Below are positions 16,832 through 26,192 of a DNA stretch of 64,000 nt, piece by piece. Origin of the DNA: Roseateles_B sp041912595. GTDB taxonomy: Bacteria; Pseudomonadota; Gammaproteobacteria; Burkholderiales; Burkholderiaceae_C. The stretch spans positions 1-64,000 of the forward strand of contig JAYRMR010000003.1 in the NCBI GenBank assembly GCA_041912595.1, given 5' to 3'. Under the pieces are notes generated by a model. The model was not told the origin of the DNA, did not search any database, and worked only from the letters and a program-made list of their open reading frames with translations. A program made the translations under genes and the position numbers. Position 1 is the first letter of the stretch. Each line of letters opens with the position of its first letter.

Positions 16832-17530
16832 ATGAACAAGCACAAGATCTCCACCCGGCACTGGCTCGGCGCCGCCGTCCTGGCCCTGGCCGCCACCGGC
16901 GCCCAGGCCGGCGTGGTCTACGGCAGCAACCTGATCGTCAACGGCGATGCCGAGACCGACGTCGCCACCAGCTGGCTCGCCTTCGACGGCTACGCCCGCC
17001 CGCAGGCCGTCAACTATGGCTCCAACTGGGTCCTGCCGACACAGCCCGGGCCCGCCGACCGCGGCAAGCGCATGTTCGCCGGCGACGGCGCCCGCAGCGC
17101 CGGCTACCAGCTGCTGGACCTGGCCGGCACCCTGACGCAGCCGCTGTCCTTCAAGCTCAGCGGCTGGCTCGGGGGCTGGGCCTCGCAGGGCGACAACGCG
17201 CTGCTGTACGTGTCCTTCCTCGACGACAACGACGGTGAAGTCGGCCACGCCGCCCTCGGCCCCGTGACCCCGGGGGACCGCGGCAACGTGACCGGCCTGT
17301 TCTACCGCGAGGTCAGCGACTGGCTGCCGGTCGGCACCCGCCGGCTGATGTTCTCGCTGTCGATGGAGCGGCTGGGCGGCGGGGACAACGACGGCTACGC
17401 AGACAACCTGGCCTTCGTGCTCGACGCGCCCGCGCCGTCGACCGTGCCGGAACCGGCAGGGCTGGCCTGGCTCGCGCTGGGCGTGATGGCCTGTGCGGTC
17501 GGCGCGCGTCGGCGCCGTGTGGCGGGCTGA
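16832..17530 (+). CDS. PEP-CTERM sorting-domain protein
   Basis: 232 residues: signal peptide (about residues 1-26, ending GAQAG), a mature secreted domain with a beta-rich pattern (NLIVNGDAETDVATSWLAFDGY, a carbohydrate-binding-like start) and a C-terminal tail of VPEP, a hydrophobic helix and a basic GARRRRVAG end. VPEP-TM-Arg is the PEP-CTERM signal recognised by exosortase, linking the protein to the cell surface or exopolysaccharide matrix. The function of the mature part is unknown. The gene starts 13 bp after the phospholipase stop and was probably co-transcribed with it. Three hairpins follow downstream. No exosortase gene lies in this window. Confidence 0.88.
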   Translation: MNKHKISTRHWLGAAVLALAATGAQAGVVYGSNLIVNGDAETDVATSWLAFDGYARPQAVNYGSNWVLPTQPGPADRGKRMFAGDGARSAGYQLLDLAGTLTQPLSFKLSGWLGGWASQGDNALLYVSFLDDNDGEVGHAALGPVTPGDRGNVTGLFYREVSDWLPVGTRRLMFSLSMERLGGGDNDGYADNLAFVLDAPAPSTVPEPAGLAWLALGVMACAVGARRRRVAG

Positions 17531-17544
17531 CACCTGAAGCCTTC

Positions 17545-17571
17545 GCGGCGGGCGGCCGTGCCGCTCGCCGC
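17545..17571 (+). terminator. 11-bp stem-loop after the PEP-CTERM gene
   Basis: GCGGCGGGCGG pairs with CCGCTCGCCGC around a 5-nt loop (one G-T pair), 14 bp after the stop codon. Two more hairpins follow: GCGG-A-CTCCG/CGGAG-CCGC at 17589-17610, and AAACCCT/AGGGTTT at 17666-17687, the last ending in TTT. Together they probably end transcription of the phospholipase unit. The remainder of the 342-bp gap up to the chemoreceptor contains a TTGACA at 17654 but no convincing -10. Confidence 0.55.
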
Positions 17572-17872
17572 AGCTCCCGCTCCGTTCTGCGGACTCCGTC
17601 ACGGAGCCGCGCCGCAGACCGCCTGCCAGCGCCCACGCAGGCGTGTCAGCAATTGACAAAAGGCAAAACCCTGCTCGCCGAGGGTTTCCAGAATGAAGTC
17701 CGTCCCCGCTCAAGGGGGCCGCACCATCAGCCTGTCCTGGTGCTGCGTGAAAGCGGTGCTGCAGCGAGCTCTCGAGCAGGGCTCGCGCCCAGTCCGCCGC
17801 GGCCATTCATGTCTGCAGGCCGGTTCCGGAGACCTCGGGCCGCTGCAGGGGAACCTCATCCGGGAGCTGATG

Positions 17873-19420
17873 ATGACTATTCGGCAACTTCGCCTGAGAA
17901 CGCGCCTACTGCTGGGATTTGGCGCCGTGCTGCTGTTGACGCTGCTGCTGGGGCTGAACAATGTGCGGGCCCTCAACGGCATCGGGACACTCACCGATCA
18001 GCTGGTGAGCGTCGAATGGGAAAAGTCCAACGCCGCCCAGTTCATCAACTCGACGACGCGAGCCAATGGCCGCTACACCGTGGAGTTGGTGCTGATCGAG
18101 GACAGCACGCGACGGGCAGCGATCAAGCAAGAGATCGCAGCGAACAAGAAGGCCATCGATGAGTCGTTCGCGGTGCTGGATCGCCTGGTCCGATTGCCGG
18201 AAGGGCGCAAGCATCTGGAAGACCTGACGGCGCGCCGCGGCGACTATGTGCGGTCTTTCAGCGAAGTGATCGACAAGGTGGAGAAGGGCGATCGGCCGGC
18301 GGCCCTGGCGCAGCTGCAGTCCGAGACGCTGCCGCGGCTGGATGCGCTGCAGAAGCCCATCGGCGCGCTGGTCGCCCTGCAGTCCAGGCTGGCCCGGGAG
18401 GCCGGTGCCTTCGTGTCGCAGACCATCCAGGGCGGCATTCAGGTTGCCCTGGCGCTGGTCGCCACGGCCATCGTGCTGCGGCTGGTCGTCGCCTGGCGCA
18501 TCTCACGCTCCATCACCGCACCGATCCAGCAGGCGGTGGGTTTTGCCGAGGCGGTGGCGGGTGGGGATCTCACGTACTCGACGCAGGTGGGCGGGCAGGA
18601 TGAATGTGCCGCCTTGCTGCAGGCGCTGAACCAGATGAGCGAGAACCTCTCGTCCATCGTCGGCCAGGTGCGCCAGGGGGCTTCCACGATGACCGTGGCG
18701 TCTAACGAGATCGCCATGGGCAATCTGGACCTGTCGTCCCGAACCGAGGAACAGGCCAGCGCCATCCAGCAGACTGCGGCGACCATGCAGTCCCTGGCTG
18801 ACACCGCGCACCTCAACAACGCCCACAGCCATCAGGCTGCGCAAGTCGCCGAAGAGGCCGCCGGCGTGGCCGCGCGCGGCGGCGATCTGGTCAGCCAGGT
18901 GGTGCAGACCATGGAGGCCATCAACAACTCCTCGCGCAAGATCGGCGACATCATCGGCCTGATCGACGGCATCGCGTTCCAGACCAACATCCTGGCGCTG
19001 AATGCGGCCGTGGAGGCGGCGCGTGCGGGCGAGCAGGGCCGCGGCTTCGCCGTGGTGGCGAGCGAGGTCCGGGCCCTCGCGGCCCGTTCGGCCGAGGCCG
19101 CCCGGGAGATCAAGTCGCTGATCGGCACCTCGGCCGTGAACGTCAGCGAAGGCTGCCGCCTGGTGGAGCAGGCGGGGACGACCATGGACCAGATCGTGAT
19201 CCATGTCCGGCGCGTCACGGACCTGATGACGCACAGCAATGCGGCCAGCCAGAGCCAGATCTCGAGCATTGACGAGGTGAACCAGGCGGTCTCCCAGATG
19301 GACACGGTGACTCAGCAGAATGCCGCGCTGGTCGAGCAATCGGCGGCCGCGGCGGACTCCCTGCGCCATCAGGCCGAGAGCCTCGAGACCACCGTGCTGC
19401 GCTTCCGCCTGCGCGCCTGA
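17873..19420 (+). CDS. Methyl-accepting chemotaxis protein
   Basis: 515 residues from the ATG at 17873 (another ATG immediately before it is closer to GGGAG). Order: TM1 (about 11-31, LLLGFGAVLLLTLLLGL), a four-helix-bundle periplasmic sensor region (about 32-185), TM2 (about 190-212, VALALVATAIVLRLVV), a HAMP domain (ISRSITAPIQQAVGFAEAVAGGDL) and a long cytoplasmic coiled-coil signalling domain. The hairpin tip is recognisable as GLIDGIAFQTNILALNAAVEAARAGEQGRGFAVVASEVR. It senses an unknown stimulus and controls the CheA kinase. The bacteriohemerythrin gene 30 bp downstream suggests oxygen or redox involvement. Confidence 0.95.
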   Translation: MTIRQLRLRTRLLLGFGAVLLLTLLLGLNNVRALNGIGTLTDQLVSVEWEKSNAAQFINSTTRANGRYTVELVLIEDSTRRAAIKQEIAANKKAIDESFAVLDRLVRLPEGRKHLEDLTARRGDYVRSFSEVIDKVEKGDRPAALAQLQSETLPRLDALQKPIGALVALQSRLAREAGAFVSQTIQGGIQVALALVATAIVLRLVVAWRISRSITAPIQQAVGFAEAVAGGDLTYSTQVGGQDECAALLQALNQMSENLSSIVGQVRQGASTMTVASNEIAMGNLDLSSRTEEQASAIQQTAATMQSLADTAHLNNAHSHQAAQVAEEAAGVAARGGDLVSQVVQTMEAINNSSRKIGDIIGLIDGIAFQTNILALNAAVEAARAGEQGRGFAVVASEVRALAARSAEAAREIKSLIGTSAVNVSEGCRLVEQAGTTMDQIVIHVRRVTDLMTHSNAASQSQISSIDEVNQAVSQMDTVTQQNAALVEQSAAAADSLRHQAESLETTVLRFRLRA

Positions 19421-19450
19421 GCGGCTCACACCCTCCAGCAGAAAGACGTC

Positions 19451-19870
19451 ATGGCATTCTTTGAATGGTCCGCGGACATGGAAATCGACGGCGGCGACAT
19501 CGATCGGGACCACCGCCAGCTGATCGAGTACATCAACCGCCTGCATGAGTACACGCTCGACGGGCAGGGCCGGGAGATCGTGGGCGAGGTGCTGGAGCAG
19601 CTCCTGACCTACACCGAGCAGCACTTCGAGCGCGAAGAGCGGCTGATGACCTCCCTGGGTTTCCCGGGCGTGAAGGAACACCATCGCAAGCACCAGGAGC
19701 TGAGCGCTCGCATGCGGGAGCTGAGTCAGCTGCACCAGTCGGGCTCGCTGTCGGTGGCGTCGCTGTTGTCCGTGTCGATGCGGGATTGGCTGTCTTTGCA
19801 CATCCGGCGTACGGACCAGGAAATCCGGCAGTGGATCAAGACCAGCCGCACGAGCCGAGAGGCTCGATGA
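19451..19870 (+). CDS. Bacteriohemerythrin
   Basis: 139 residues, a single hemerythrin domain. The diiron ligands are all present: H in DRDHRQL, the second His with Glu four residues later in EQHFEREERLM (H-x3-E), two His in EHHRKHQEL (H-x3-H), and H and D in HIRRTDQE (H-x4-D). Bacteriohemerythrins bind O2 reversibly at a non-heme diiron centre and serve in oxygen sensing, storage or delivery. The ATG lies 30 bp after the chemoreceptor stop, so the two genes are probably one transcript. In several chemotactic bacteria hemerythrin domains are fused to chemoreceptors; here the two are separate proteins. Confidence 0.93.
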   Translation: MAFFEWSADMEIDGGDIDRDHRQLIEYINRLHEYTLDGQGREIVGEVLEQLLTYTEQHFEREERLMTSLGFPGVKEHHRKHQELSARMRELSQLHQSGSLSVASLLSVSMRDWLSLHIRRTDQEIRQWIKTSRTSREAR

Positions 19871-20356
19871 GCCCTGCCGACCCATCCCGGTAGATGCCAC
19901 GGATCCGGCCGCGTTCTTCAGCGCTCGCGCCGCGGTCGCGCGTCGCCAGGCGCCATCGCCCTGAGGCTGACCCCTTGCCGCTGTGCTGGCTCAGGAGGCC
20001 GTTCGTGGCCCTGGTGGAGGCCAGCCTCAGCGCGTGTTCGGCACACTTTCGGCGCGGCTTCGAGGCGTTGTGCCCAGCATCGCGCGGGTGCGCCGGTGCC
20101 GAACATCCCCGACTCTGAGAAAATGACGGCCCCGCCGGGCCTGATGCGGACCGGGGCAGGGCAGGGGAATTCTCCGGAAACGGGGCGGCCATGTCGGCTT
20201 GCGCTGCAGTGGTCGCGTTTCGGCGATGCCGCCGGCCCTTCCTGCTGCACAGGCCCGTCACACGTCGGGGCGCTGGTGCACACCGAAGTCCGTCCAAATC
20301 TGCCACCGTCCGCCGCCACCGTCCGCCGCCGCCAGCCGCCGTCCAAAAAGTCCAGA
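19871..20356. other. 486-bp gap without a recognisable gene
   Basis: Between the bacteriohemerythrin stop and dusA I find no convincing ORF on either strand. A short hairpin GGCTC-GAT-GAGCC spans the hemerythrin stop codon (19861-19873). Near dusA there is a small tandem motif (CCACCGTCCGCCG twice, about 20302-20328). The frame of dusA stays open back to 20096, but the translation there has no similarity to DusA proteins. A promoter for dusA is expected here, but I cannot place it. Confidence 0.5.
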
Positions 20357-21412
<1,056 letters not shown>

Positions 21413-21455
21413 CACAGCCTTTCGTGATATTTCGTGGCTTGAGGTGACACCAGAC

Positions 21456-22094
21456 ATGACGGACGCGCATCCGACCCACGAGCCCGGAGCCGGGCAGGGC
21501 AGTGGCCCGCCGCCGCTCCTGCAGCACCTGTGCTTCGACACGGCCATCGGGCTGTGCGGCCTGGCGTGGTCCTCGCAGGGGCTGGTGGGCTCGCAGCTGC
21601 CCGAGGCCACGCGCGGCGAGACGCGCGACCGCCTGCGCCAGCGCTTCCCCAGCGCCGTGAAGGCCCGGGAAGGCGAGGCGGTGCCGGCCTTTGTCGAGGC
21701 GGCCATCGCCTGCGTGCGTGCGCTGGCCGCCGCGCAGCCGGCACAGGTGGCCCTGGTGGTGCTGGACGAGCGCGATCTGACCCCGTTCCAGCGGGCGCTG
21801 TACACGCTGGCCCGGCAGATCCCGCAAGGCCAGACGCGCAGCTACGGAGACCTGGCATCCCTGCTGAAGATGCCCGGCGGCGCCCGGGCGGTGGGGCAGG
21901 CCATGGGGCTCAATCCCTTTGCGCCCATCGTGCCCTGCCACCGCGTGCTGCCCGCCGCCGGCTCCAAGGCCGGCCTGGGCGGCTTTTCGGCGCATGGCGG
22001 CGCAGTCACCAAGGCCCGGCTGCTGGCCCTGGAAGCCCGCGCGACGGGCCAGTGGGTGGGGCAGCAGGGCAGCCTGGATCTCGACCACTTCTGA
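21456..22094 (+). CDS. ogt: Methylated-DNA--protein-cysteine methyltransferase (Ogt-type)
   Basis: 212 residues. The C-terminal DNA-binding domain has the Ada/Ogt signature: TPFQRALYTLARQIPQGQTRSYGDLA followed by NPFAPIVPCHRVL with the acceptor Cys at about residue 161, then KAGLGGFSAHGG. The protein removes methyl or alkyl groups from O6-guanine or O4-thymine in DNA by transferring them to this Cys. The N-terminal domain (about 1-110) is weakly conserved, as usual. GAGGTG stands about 9 bp before the ATG. It may be co-transcribed with dusA; the 153 bp after it contain the Fur-regulated promoter of the next unit. Confidence 0.92.
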   Translation: MTDAHPTHEPGAGQGSGPPPLLQHLCFDTAIGLCGLAWSSQGLVGSQLPEATRGETRDRLRQRFPSAVKAREGEAVPAFVEAAIACVRALAAAQPAQVALVVLDERDLTPFQRALYTLARQIPQGQTRSYGDLASLLKMPGGARAVGQAMGLNPFAPIVPCHRVLPAAGSKAGLGGFSAHGGAVTKARLLALEARATGQWVGQQGSLDLDHF

Positions 22095-22204
22095 GCCGCC
22101 CGCCCTGCGGTGTGCCGGGAAGGACCTGCCAGGCCATGGCGCACCAGCCGTGGCGCGGACACATCGCCGCCGGCCCGTCCTTGATCTGGATGAAGGTTCC
22201 GCAA

Positions 22205-22234
22205 TTGCGAATTGTTATCATTGCGCTTGTTAAT
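22205..22234 (+). promoter_or_regulatory. Fur box overlapping a promoter for the 22.2-26.6 kb operon
   Basis: GCGAATTGTTATCATTGCG (22207-22225) matches the 19-bp Fur consensus GATAATGATAATCATTATC at 12 positions, including the TATCATT core. It overlaps TTGCGA (22205) and GTTAAT (22229-22234), which fit a sigma70 -35/-10 pair with an 18-bp spacer. The site lies 23 bp before the peroxidase ATG. Iron-replete Fur would be expected to repress the operon. Confidence 0.7.
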
Positions 22235-22247
22235 TCGAGCGCCCACC

Positions 22248-23513
22248 ATGTCCTTTGCCTTCCCGTGGCCCGGTCAGCCTTCGTCATCTGACGCTGAACC
22301 CCCCGTTCAATCGCCCAGCCAGTCCTTCCTGACGATGGCTTCGGCCCTGCTGCTGGCCACGCTGCTGAGCGCCTGCGGAGGCGGGAGCTCCTCGGCGGCC
22401 GGCCCGGCACCGCTGCCGGAGAACGCGCTGAGCCGCCGTGCCCAGCTGGGCGAGAAGATCTTCAAGGACGTCAGCCTCTCCGGCTCCGGGCGCCAGGCCT
22501 GCATCAGCTGCCACGCGCCCGAGACGGGTCACGCCGGCGCGCTCAACGGCAAGCCCACCGAGCCCGGCGGCCTGCTGCTGGAACTGGAGGGCGGCCGCAC
22601 CGCGCCGGGGCTGCGCTACCTGGCCACGAACAAGTCCTTCGGCTTCGACAAGGAAGGCACGCCCAACGGCGGTTTCTTCTGGGACGGCCGCGCCAGCAGT
22701 CTGGCCGACCAGGCTGGCAAGCCCTTCTTCAATCCGAAGGAGATGGCCAACGCGAGCGTCGAGGACCTGATCGCCCGCCTGGCCCGCACGAGCTACGCCG
22801 CCGAGTTCCAGCAGGAGTTCGGCGCGGACGTGTTCAAGACCCCCACCGAGGCGCTGCAGCGCGTCCAGCTGGCCCTGCAGGCCTACCAGCTCGAGGACCC
22901 GGACTTCCGGCCCTACAGCAGCAAGTACGACGAGTTCCTGCGCGGCCGCACGCCGCTCACCGAGCAGGAGCTGCGCGGCCTGGCGCTGTTTAACGCCAAG
23001 GACAAGGGCAACTGCGCGGCCTGCCACCCCTCCGCCAAGGGCGCGGACGGCAGCTTCCCGCTGTTCACCGACTTCACCTACGACGCCCTGGGCGTGCCCC
23101 GCAACGCCGCGCTGCTGCAGAACGCCGATCCCGCCTACTTCGATCTCGGCCTGTGCGCCCGCGACGCCGGGGACCTGCTCGCACGCCAGGACCTGTGCGG
23201 CGCCTTCAAGGTGCCGTCCCTGCGCAACGTCGCGCAGCGCAAGGCCTTCTTCCACAACGGGCGCTTCACCAGCCTGCGCGAGGTGGTGAGCTTCTACGTC
23301 CAGCGCGATGTGTTCCCCGAGAAGTGGTACCCGCGCCTGCCCGACGGCAGCATCGACAAGTTCAACGACCTGCCGCCGGCCCTGCGCGGCAACGTCAACA
23401 CCACCGAAGGCCCGTACAACCGCAAGCCCGGCGATGCCCCGGCGCTGAGCGAGGCCGAGATCGACGACGTGGTGGCCTTCCTGCGCACCCTCAGCGACGG
23501 CTACGCCCGCTGA
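22248..23513 (+). CDS. Diheme cytochrome c peroxidase/MauG-family lipoprotein
   Basis: 421 residues. Two c-type heme sites: C85-ISC88-H89 and C256-AAC259-H260. The surrounding pattern (SGSGRQACISCHAPETG; PTGALxR-type and FHNGRFTSLREVV segments) is that of bacterial cytochrome c peroxidases and MauG-like enzymes. The N-terminus has a lipobox LLSAC after a hydrophobic stretch near residues 31-44, so the protein is probably a lipoprotein facing the periplasm. The start could be the ATG at 22335 instead of 22248. It heads a Fur-controlled unit with an outer-membrane barrel, an FMN-binding protein, ApbE and a small membrane protein. Whether it reduces H2O2 or oxidises a partner protein cannot be told. 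Confidence 0.88.
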   Translation: MSFAFPWPGQPSSSDAEPPVQSPSQSFLTMASALLLATLLSACGGGSSSAAGPAPLPENALSRRAQLGEKIFKDVSLSGSGRQACISCHAPETGHAGALNGKPTEPGGLLLELEGGRTAPGLRYLATNKSFGFDKEGTPNGGFFWDGRASSLADQAGKPFFNPKEMANASVEDLIARLARTSYAAEFQQEFGADVFKTPTEALQRVQLALQAYQLEDPDFRPYSSKYDEFLRGRTPLTEQELRGLALFNAKDKGNCAACHPSAKGADGSFPLFTDFTYDALGVPRNAALLQNADPAYFDLGLCARDAGDLLARQDLCGAFKVPSLRNVAQRKAFFHNGRFTSLREVVSFYVQRDVFPEKWYPRLPDGSIDKFNDLPPALRGNVNTTEGPYNRKPGDAPALSEAEIDDVVAFLRTLSDGYAR

Positions 23514-23551
23514 ACCGCCCCTTCATTCCCGACTCTTCCGGACCGCCGTTC

Positions 23552-24850
23552 ATGAACACCAAGACCCTGCCCCTGCTCAGCACGCTGAGCCTCAGCCTGA
23601 TGCTGGCCCTCGCGCCGGCCCACGCCCAGACCGCCACCGAACAGGAGCTGCTGCGCCGCGTGGACCAGCTCGCCGCCGAGCTCAACAAGCTGCGCGCCGA
23701 GCTGTCGCAAGTCCAGCAGCAGCGCGCCGCCGAGGCCCCCAAGCCGGTGCCCGCGGCGCCGGCGCCGGCCCCGATGCTGGCGGAGGTGGAACGCCCGTCC
23801 GCCGCCCCGGCCACGGTGCTCAGCGGCTATGCCGAGCTGAACTACAACCGCCCCACGAAGAAGAGCCAGGACGCCCAGGCCGACCTGCGCCGCCTCGTGC
23901 TGGGCTACCAGCACCGCTTCGACGAGCGGACCAAGGTTGTCGCGGAGATCGAGGTCGAGCACGCCGTGGCCTCGGCCGACGACGCGGGCGAGGTCGCCAT
24001 CGAGCAGGCCTACGTCGAGCACCAGTTCCACCCGAACTGGGCGGTGCGCGGCGGCCTGTTCCTCGTGCCCATGGGCCTGATCAACGAGAACCACGAGCCC
24101 ACCGCCTACTACGGCGTCGAGCGCAATTTCGTCGAGACGGCGATCATCCCCAGCACCTGGCGCGAGGGCGGCATCCAGCTCGTGGGCCAGCTGGACAGCG
24201 GCTGGACCCTGCAGGGCGGCATCTCCACCGGCTTCGACCTGAACAAGTGGGACGCCACGAGCAGCGAGGGCCGCGAGTCCCCGCTGGGCGCCATCCACCA
24301 GGAAATGGCGCTGGCCCGCTCGCGGGACCTCGCCGTCTTCGGCGCCGCCAACTACCGCGGCATTCCCGGCCTGCTGCTGGGTGGCTCGATCTTCACCGGC
24401 CAGGCCACGCACAAGCAGCAGGCGAACGAGTCCCGCATCACGCTGTGGGACCTGCACGCCCGCTGGACGCCCGGCCCCTGGGACCTCTCGGCCGTCTACA
24501 CGCGCGGCACGATCTCCAACACCGCGGCCCTCAACCTGCCGCTGGTGGGCAACGACAGCCTGATTCCCTCGCGCTTCGACGGCGCCTACGTCCAGGCCGC
24601 CTACAAGCTCTGGGAGCAGGGCAGCTACGTGCTCAAGCCCTTCGCCCGCTGGGAGCGCTACAACACCGCGGCGGCCTTTGCCGACCTCGGCGCGGGCCTG
24701 ACCCCCGAGGTGCAGGCGGCCGAGCAGGTCTACACCTTCGGCGCCAACTTCGAGTTCGCGCCCGGCGTCGTGCTGAAGGCGGATGTGCAGCGCTTCAAGC
24801 AGAACAAGGACCTCAACCGCCTGAACCTGGGCCTGGGCTGGAGCTTCTGA
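23552..24850 (+). CDS. Outer-membrane beta-barrel (porin-like) protein of the Fur unit
   Basis: 432 residues. Signal peptide about 1-25 (ends HAQTA). A short coiled-coil (LRRVDQLAAELNKLRAELSQVQQQ, about 30-55) and a Pro/Ala linker follow, then a region rich in alternating beta strands from about residue 90, ending in LNLGLGWSF with the terminal Phe typical of outer-membrane barrels. The coiled coil plus barrel layout resembles OprP/OprO-like and related porins. The substrate is unknown; position in a Fur-regulated unit suggests uptake or redox linked to iron. The gene starts 38 bp after the peroxidase and its stop overlaps the next ATG by one base. Confidence 0.83.
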   Translation: MNTKTLPLLSTLSLSLMLALAPAHAQTATEQELLRRVDQLAAELNKLRAELSQVQQQRAAEAPKPVPAAPAPAPMLAEVERPSAAPATVLSGYAELNYNRPTKKSQDAQADLRRLVLGYQHRFDERTKVVAEIEVEHAVASADDAGEVAIEQAYVEHQFHPNWAVRGGLFLVPMGLINENHEPTAYYGVERNFVETAIIPSTWREGGIQLVGQLDSGWTLQGGISTGFDLNKWDATSSEGRESPLGAIHQEMALARSRDLAVFGAANYRGIPGLLLGGSIFTGQATHKQQANESRITLWDLHARWTPGPWDLSAVYTRGTISNTAALNLPLVGNDSLIPSRFDGAYVQAAYKLWEQGSYVLKPFARWERYNTAAAFADLGAGLTPEVQAAEQVYTFGANFEFAPGVVLKADVQRFKQNKDLNRLNLGLGWSF

Positions 24851-25398
24851 TGCGCCTGAGCCTCGCCACCGGAGCCACGGCCGTCCTGGCGCTGGCGCCT
24901 GCCGGGGCCTTCGCCGTGGACTACCTGACGGCGGAGGCCGCGGCGAAGCTGCTGTTCGCGGAGGCCGACCGCTTCGAGATCCGCGACTGGCAGCTCGATG
25001 CCGCGCAGGCCCAGGCCATCGCGGCGCTGGGCGTGAAGCCGCGCAGCGCACAGTGGAAGCTGCGCCTGGCCTTCAAGGGGCGCGAGCTGCTGGGCGTGGT
25101 CGTGGCCGACGACGTCCTCGGCAAGTTCGAGCTGATCAGCTACGCCGTGGGCATCGGTGCCGATGGCAAGGTGCGGGGCGTGGAGATCCTGTCCTACCGC
25201 GAGAGCCATGGCCACGAGGTGCGCACGCCGGCGTGGCGCAAGCAGTTCGTCGGCAAGGCGCAGGGCGCCCCGCTGAAGGTGGGGGAGGACATCGCCAACA
25301 TCTCGGGCGCCACGCTGTCCTGCAGCCATGTGGCCGAGGGCGTGAAGCGCATCGTGGCGGTCGTTGAGCAGGCGCGGCGCAGCGGTGTGCTCGGCTGA
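24850..25398 (+). CDS. FMN-binding domain protein (covalent flavin acceptor)
   Basis: 182 residues. A signal peptide covers about 1-20 (RLSLATGATAVLALAPAGAFA). The C-terminal FMN_bind domain has the flavinylation motif S152-G-A-T155 in NISGATLSCSHV; in this family ApbE attaches FMN through a phosphoester to the Thr. The segment YAVGIGADGKVRGVEILSYRESHGHEV matches the family core. The start codon overlaps the porin stop (TGATG), so translation is coupled. The flavin would sit in the periplasm, where such proteins shuttle electrons. The ApbE-like gene overlaps its 3' end. Similar modules occur in Rnf, Nqr and extracellular reductase systems. Confidence 0.88.
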   Translation: MRLSLATGATAVLALAPAGAFAVDYLTAEAAAKLLFAEADRFEIRDWQLDAAQAQAIAALGVKPRSAQWKLRLAFKGRELLGVVVADDVLGKFELISYAVGIGADGKVRGVEILSYRESHGHEVRTPAWRKQFVGKAQGAPLKVGEDIANISGATLSCSHVAEGVKRIVAVVEQARRSGVLG

Positions 25399-26167
25399 CC
25401 GCAGCGAAGCCGGCGTGCAGCGCCGGGCCCGGCCGGCGCTCGGCACGCTGGTGGAGCTGGCCGTGCGCCACGTCTCGCCCGAGGCCGGCGAGCGCTGCCT
25501 GCACGAGGCCTTCGAGCAGCTCGAGCGCCTGGAGTCGCTGCTGAGCCGTTTCCGGCCCGGCAGCGACATCGCCCGTTTCAATGAACTGCCGGCGGGCGGG
25601 GCCCTCCGCATTCATCCCGCGACCCAGCGCGTGCTGGCCGCGGCGAGCTGCCTGCGCCAGCGCAGCGGCGGGCGCTTCGACCCGACGCTCGGCAGCGGCC
25701 CGCTCGACTGGCAGCTCATCGGCGGCGTGCTTCACAAGCGCCGCGACGGCGTGCAGCTCGATCTGGGCGGCATCGCCAAGGGTTTCGTGGTGGACCGCCT
25801 CATTGCGCAGCTGCGCCGCTCCGGCGCCACGTGGGGCAGCGTAAATGCCGGCGGGGATCTCCGCGTCTTCGGCCCGCAGGCCCTGCCGCTGCTGCTGCGT
25901 GACGAATCCCGCGGCGGTCTGCGCGAGTTCGGCCAGCTGGCGGACGGCGCCTTTGCCAGCAGCCACTACGCCCCGGGCAGCCGCAGCCAGCTGCATGGGC
26001 TGGCCGACGACGAGGCCGTGCAGGTGGCCGTGGCCGCGCCGTCCGCACTGTGGGCCGACGCCCTGTGCAAGCTGGCGGCGCTGGGTTCGCTGATGCAGCC
26101 CGGGCCTGAGCGAGAATCCGCGCTGCTCACGCGGCTGAAGGCCAGGGTCTGGATCTGGCAGGCGTGA
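25385..26167 (+). CDS. apbE: ApbE-family FAD:protein FMN transferase
   Basis: 260 residues. Conserved ApbE blocks: LGTLVELAV near the N-terminus, LDLGGIAKGFVVDRL, and SVNAGGDLRVFG. The C-terminal ALCKLAALGS replaces the usual T-D-A-x-x-T-x-x-x-x-G Mg/FAD motif with A-D-A-L-C-K-L-A. The enzyme transfers FMN from FAD to Ser/Thr of partner proteins; the obvious substrate is the neighbouring FMN-binding protein. No signal peptide or lipobox is visible, unusual because most ApbE proteins are periplasmic. I use the GTG at 25385, which overlaps the preceding gene by 14 bp; a TTG at 25364 is also open and adds nothing hydrophobic. Confidence 0.85.
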   Translation: MCSADRSEAGVQRRARPALGTLVELAVRHVSPEAGERCLHEAFEQLERLESLLSRFRPGSDIARFNELPAGGALRIHPATQRVLAAASCLRQRSGGRFDPTLGSGPLDWQLIGGVLHKRRDGVQLDLGGIAKGFVVDRLIAQLRRSGATWGSVNAGGDLRVFGPQALPLLLRDESRGGLREFGQLADGAFASSHYAPGSRSQLHGLADDEAVQVAVAAPSALWADALCKLAALGSLMQPGPERESALLTRLKARVWIWQA

Positions 26168-26192
26168 GCCTCCCCGTGATTCCGGAACCTGC

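Noticed and set aside
17654..17659. TTGACA as promoter of the chemoreceptor gene
   Set aside because: No -10 at 16-18 bp and a hairpin overlaps the spacer; no flagellar sigma28 motif was found either.
20096..20356. Upstream extension of the dusA frame
   Set aside because: The extra 87 codons show no DusA similarity or ribosome-binding site and probably represent the promoter region.
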